NCBI GenBank assembly: GCA_963708735.1
Contig: CAVPTW010000020.1
Location: 76,683 to 140,682 of the forward strand
Length of the DNA stretch: 64,000 nucleotides
Source: JAGPUQ01 sp963708735
GTDB taxonomy: Bacteria; Pseudomonadota; Gammaproteobacteria; Pseudomonadales; Porticoccaceae
Direction of reading: 5' to 3'
Below the pieces are notes generated by a model that was given only the letters and a program-made list of their open reading frames with translations, did not search any database and had not been told where the DNA came from. This document shows positions 61,727 to 64,000 of this stretch, piece after piece. The position numbers and the translations under genes are program-made. Each line of letters opens with the position of its first letter. Positions within the stretch are counted from its first letter, which is position 1.

Positions 61727-62902
61727 ATGAGCACCGGGATCGAAATTCAGGGCGCTTGCGTGCCCAGGTTCGCCAAGGTACGGGATGCCTTTGCCGCCAA
61801 CTTCACGGATGGCAAAGAGGTGGGCGCTTCTTTTGCGCTCGCCATCGAAGGCGAAATCGTGGTCGATCTGTGGGGCGGCTTCGCCGACGCGGCGCGCTCG
61901 CGCCCCTGGCGGTCCGACACGCTCATCAATACCTATTCGACCACCAAAGGCATGGCCGCTACCGTGGTCGGGGTACTGGCGGACGAAGGCCTGATCGACT
62001 ACAACGCTCGGGTCGCGGACTACTGGCCCGAGTTCGCCGCCGCCGGAAAAAAGGATGTAACGGTCGCGCAACTGCTGTCGCACCAGGCCGGCATCTGCGG
62101 TCCGCGCGAGCGGGTGGAAATGGCCGACCTCTACGATTGGGACAAGCTCTGCGCGGTGCTGGCGGCACAGTGGCCGTTCTTCGAGCCCGGTACCGCCAAT
62201 GGCTACCACGCCGTGGTGTTTGGCCATATCGCCGGCGAAGTCGCGCGTCGCGTCACCGGCCGCACGAAAAGTCTGGGCCAACTGTTTGCCGAGAAGGTCG
62301 CAGGCCCTATTGGCGCCGGTACCGATTACTACATCGGCTTGCCCGCCAGCGAAGATCATCGCGTCGCCGAAATGCTGCCGGTGATCGGCTCCGAACAACT
62401 GGGCACCGGTCTCGGCGGCAAGAAGCGCATGAGCGACGCCCTCTACTGCGCCATGGCGCATCCGCCTTTGACGGCGCACATTGCCAATGACCGCGCCTGG
62501 CGCGCGGCGGAAGTTCCCGGCGCCAACGGCCAGGGCAACGGCCGTGGCATTGCCAAGGTCTATGGCGCGCTGGCCAACGGCGGCGAGCTGGGCGGCAAGC
62601 GCATCATCAGCGCCAAGGGCATCACCGAGATGACGCGGGAAGAATGCTTCCGGAAGGACGAAGTCATCGGCGTGCGCATGCGCTGGAGCCGTGGCTTCAT
62701 TCTGAACAAGGCTGAACTGTACGGACCCAATCCCGATGCCTTCGGTCACAGCGGCTGGGGCGGGTCCTTTGGTTTTGCCGATACCAAAGCGCGACTCGGC
62801 ATGGGCTATGCCATGAATCAGATGGACACCAATATCTTCGGCGATCCGCGCGGCGTCCGCCTGATTGAGGCTGCTTATGGCTGCCTGCCGAACGCGCTGT
62901 GA
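61727..62902 (+). CDS. Beta-lactamase-fold serine hydrolase (EstB/class C type)
   Basis: A 391-residue protein with the SxxK motif as STTK (Ser71, Lys74), a central Tyr in NGYHAVVFG and the third motif in HSGWGGSFGF. This pattern is that of EstB-like esterases and other class C-fold hydrolases, which often cleave ester side chains rather than antibiotics. No signal peptide is visible, arguing against a periplasmic beta-lactamase. Its position after a Baeyer-Villiger-type oxygenase makes hydrolysis of the product ester a reasonable guess. Confidence 0.85.
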   Translation: MSTGIEIQGACVPRFAKVRDAFAANFTDGKEVGASFALAIEGEIVVDLWGGFADAARSRPWRSDTLINTYSTTKGMAATVVGVLADEGLIDYNARVADYWPEFAAAGKKDVTVAQLLSHQAGICGPRERVEMADLYDWDKLCAVLAAQWPFFEPGTANGYHAVVFGHIAGEVARRVTGRTKSLGQLFAEKVAGPIGAGTDYYIGLPASEDHRVAEMLPVIGSEQLGTGLGGKKRMSDALYCAMAHPPLTAHIANDRAWRAAEVPGANGQGNGRGIAKVYGALANGGELGGKRIISAKGITEMTREECFRKDEVIGVRMRWSRGFILNKAELYGPNPDAFGHSGWGGSFGFADTKARLGMGYAMNQMDTNIFGDPRGVRLIEAAYGCLPNAL

Positions 62903-62948
62903 AAAGCTCCGGAAATAGCCAGACAATGCCAGAGCAGTGGAGAGGGCC

Positions 62949-63926
62949 ATGAAAAAAATAAAATTTGGTTTGTTCTTGCCCACGGGCAATTTTGCCGACG
63001 CCAAGGCCGCCGCCCTGCAGGCCGAGCGCGACGGTTTTTACTCCGTCTCCACCAACGATCATTTTTTCTCGCCGCTGGGCGCCCACGACACGCCACAACT
63101 GGAATGCTTCACCAGTCTCACCGCCATCGCGGCCCTCACCAGCACCATTCGACTGGCGCCCTCGGTGGTGGCGACGTCGTTTCGCAATCCGGCATTGCTG
63201 GCCAAGATCAGTTCCACACTGGATCAGGTCAGTAACGGGCGTTTCATCCTCGGTCTGGGCGCCGGCTGGTTCGGCACGGAGTATCGTGCGCACGGCTATC
63301 CCTTCCCATCGACCGCGGAGCGGCTCGCCCAGCTCGAAGAGACCGTGCGGATTTTGAAAGCCATGTGGTGCGATGACGAACCAACTTTTTCCGGCAAATA
63401 TTTCTCGATCGACAAAGCCTACAACAATCCACGTCCGGTGCAGCGACCCCATCCGCCATTGATGCTCGGCGGCTCCGGCACCGGTTTGTTGAAGATCGCC
63501 GCGGTCCACGCCGACATCCTCAACATGATTCCGCCGACCTCGAACGGCAAGGATTTCGTCAACGATCCGGCGGCGACCGTCAAGTACGACATGGGCGTGC
63601 TCAAACGCAAAATCGCCGAGCTGCATCAGTACGCCGAAGCCGCGGGACGCGACCCCAGGGACATCGAGCTCAGTGGTTTCGCGCTGGTCGGTTTATCGCG
63701 GGATGCGTCGGACAAGGCGCTGCGCGGCATCGCCACTCAGCTCGGCTTTCCCGATTACGCAACGGCGCAGCGCTCGCCCGTGGCCCTGCTCGGCACTCCG
63801 AACGAAGTGGCGAACGAGCTGCGCGCGCGCATCGAGCAGACCGGCATGACCTATCACATCCTGCTGCCCATGTCGGCTGAGTCGTACGCCCTGTTTGTCA
63901 GCGAAGTCATGCCGGCATTCCTGTGA
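62949..63926 (+). CDS. LLM-class flavin-dependent oxidoreductase
   Basis: A 325-residue luciferase-like (LLM) oxidoreductase. The N-terminus KIKFGLFLPTGNFADAKAAALQAERDGFYSVSTNDHFF, then LTAIAALTSTIRLAPSVVATSFRNPALLAKISSTLDQVSNGRFILGLGAGWFGTEYRAHGYPF, are typical. Members use FMN or F420. Start is ATG 62949 after GGAGAGGG; the frame continues upstream to a GTG at 62937, which is less likely. It lies 46 bases after the hydrolase and is co-oriented. Confidence 0.88.
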   Translation: MKKIKFGLFLPTGNFADAKAAALQAERDGFYSVSTNDHFFSPLGAHDTPQLECFTSLTAIAALTSTIRLAPSVVATSFRNPALLAKISSTLDQVSNGRFILGLGAGWFGTEYRAHGYPFPSTAERLAQLEETVRILKAMWCDDEPTFSGKYFSIDKAYNNPRPVQRPHPPLMLGGSGTGLLKIAAVHADILNMIPPTSNGKDFVNDPAATVKYDMGVLKRKIAELHQYAEAAGRDPRDIELSGFALVGLSRDASDKALRGIATQLGFPDYATAQRSPVALLGTPNEVANELRARIEQTGMTYHILLPMSAESYALFVSEVMPAFL

Positions 63927-63972
63927 TGATCGGTGGCGCCACGCAATCATAACGACCAACCGGAGGCTGGCG

Positions 63973-64000
63973 ATGGAGCTCAACGAGGTAATGCGCACCA
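63973..64000 (+). CDS. Start of a gene, possibly a nitroreductase (partial)
   Basis: Nine residues are visible, MELNEVMRT, after a GGAGG ribosome site. They resemble the beginnings of nitroreductase-family proteins (MxLxEVMRTT), but this is too little to be sure. The gene runs off the window. Confidence 0.35.

Noticed and set aside
60380..63004. Large minus-strand open frame opposite the CoA transferase and hydrolase
   Set aside because: Same reason: no family motif, and the plus-strand genes are well supported.
1..64000. Prophage, CRISPR array, rRNA operon, restriction system or toxin-antitoxin pair
   Set aside because: No capsid, integrase, Cas, rRNA, methyltransferase or toxin signature was seen in either strand.

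Overview
The window is a high-GC chromosomal segment of a gammaproteobacterium. This rests on the block lptF / pepA-holC-valS, the order cysS-glnS-ppiB-lpxH, and the genes cmoA-cmoB, miaE, acnB, purT and trhP (yegQ). I cannot name the genus from sequence alone.

Layout. 1-7961: conserved housekeeping genes (lptF diverging from pepA-holC-valS), then an acyl-CoA synthetase and a rhomboid protease. 7962-11009: a patch of decayed DNA with an ISL3-type transposase tail, an intact phosphotriesterase-family hydrolase, a scrap of a second such gene, a broken GST and an intact yghU-type GST. 11319-20875: a protein-quality-control and stress block with three small heat-shock proteins, a divergent cbpA (broken) with cbpM, an IS30-family element, a secreted protein followed by an integron attC-like hairpin, a DUF2127 membrane protein, an HtrA/DegP-like protease, a second-type FtsH and a broken aquaporin. 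It resembles the heat-resistance/protein-quality-control islands of Proteobacteria, but no clpK/clpG is present. 21095-34774: a heavy-metal block with a frameshifted TonB-dependent receptor, a CzcC / DUF3240 / CzcA / CzcB efflux operon with its own two-component system, an IS481-type remnant, an inverted fragment of a receptor like the first one, and tonB-exbB-exbD. 34904-37079: small membrane proteins and a PA2778/PA2779-like pair.

37266-57939 is mostly core genome: an alpha/beta hydrolase, an M16C peptidase, cmoAB, tRNA-Arg(ACG), cysS, glnS, ppiB, lpxH, miaE, a GST, a DUF1289 protein, acnB, a YaiI-family protein, an iron-transport pair under a Fur box, purT, trhP and a membrane J-domain protein. 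58015-64000: tRNA-Arg(CCT), then an accessory catabolic run (Baeyer-Villiger-type monooxygenase, CaiB-type CoA transferase, EstB-type serine hydrolase, LLM-class oxidoreductase, start of a possible nitroreductase) that suggests use of ketones or esters.

Main points for follow-up: a near-palindrome (TGCGRCAAWTTGYCGCA) shared by the receptor promoter region and the tonB/DUF202 intergenic region; back-to-back sigma-32-like promoters between the hsp20 genes and cbpA; an attC-like site; an in-frame 90-residue extension of ValS; and an orphan intrinsic terminator that may mark a small RNA. The window holds at least four frameshifted or truncated genes, nearly all inside the accessory island. Some of these could be assembly errors. 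I did not find an obviously new multi-gene system.
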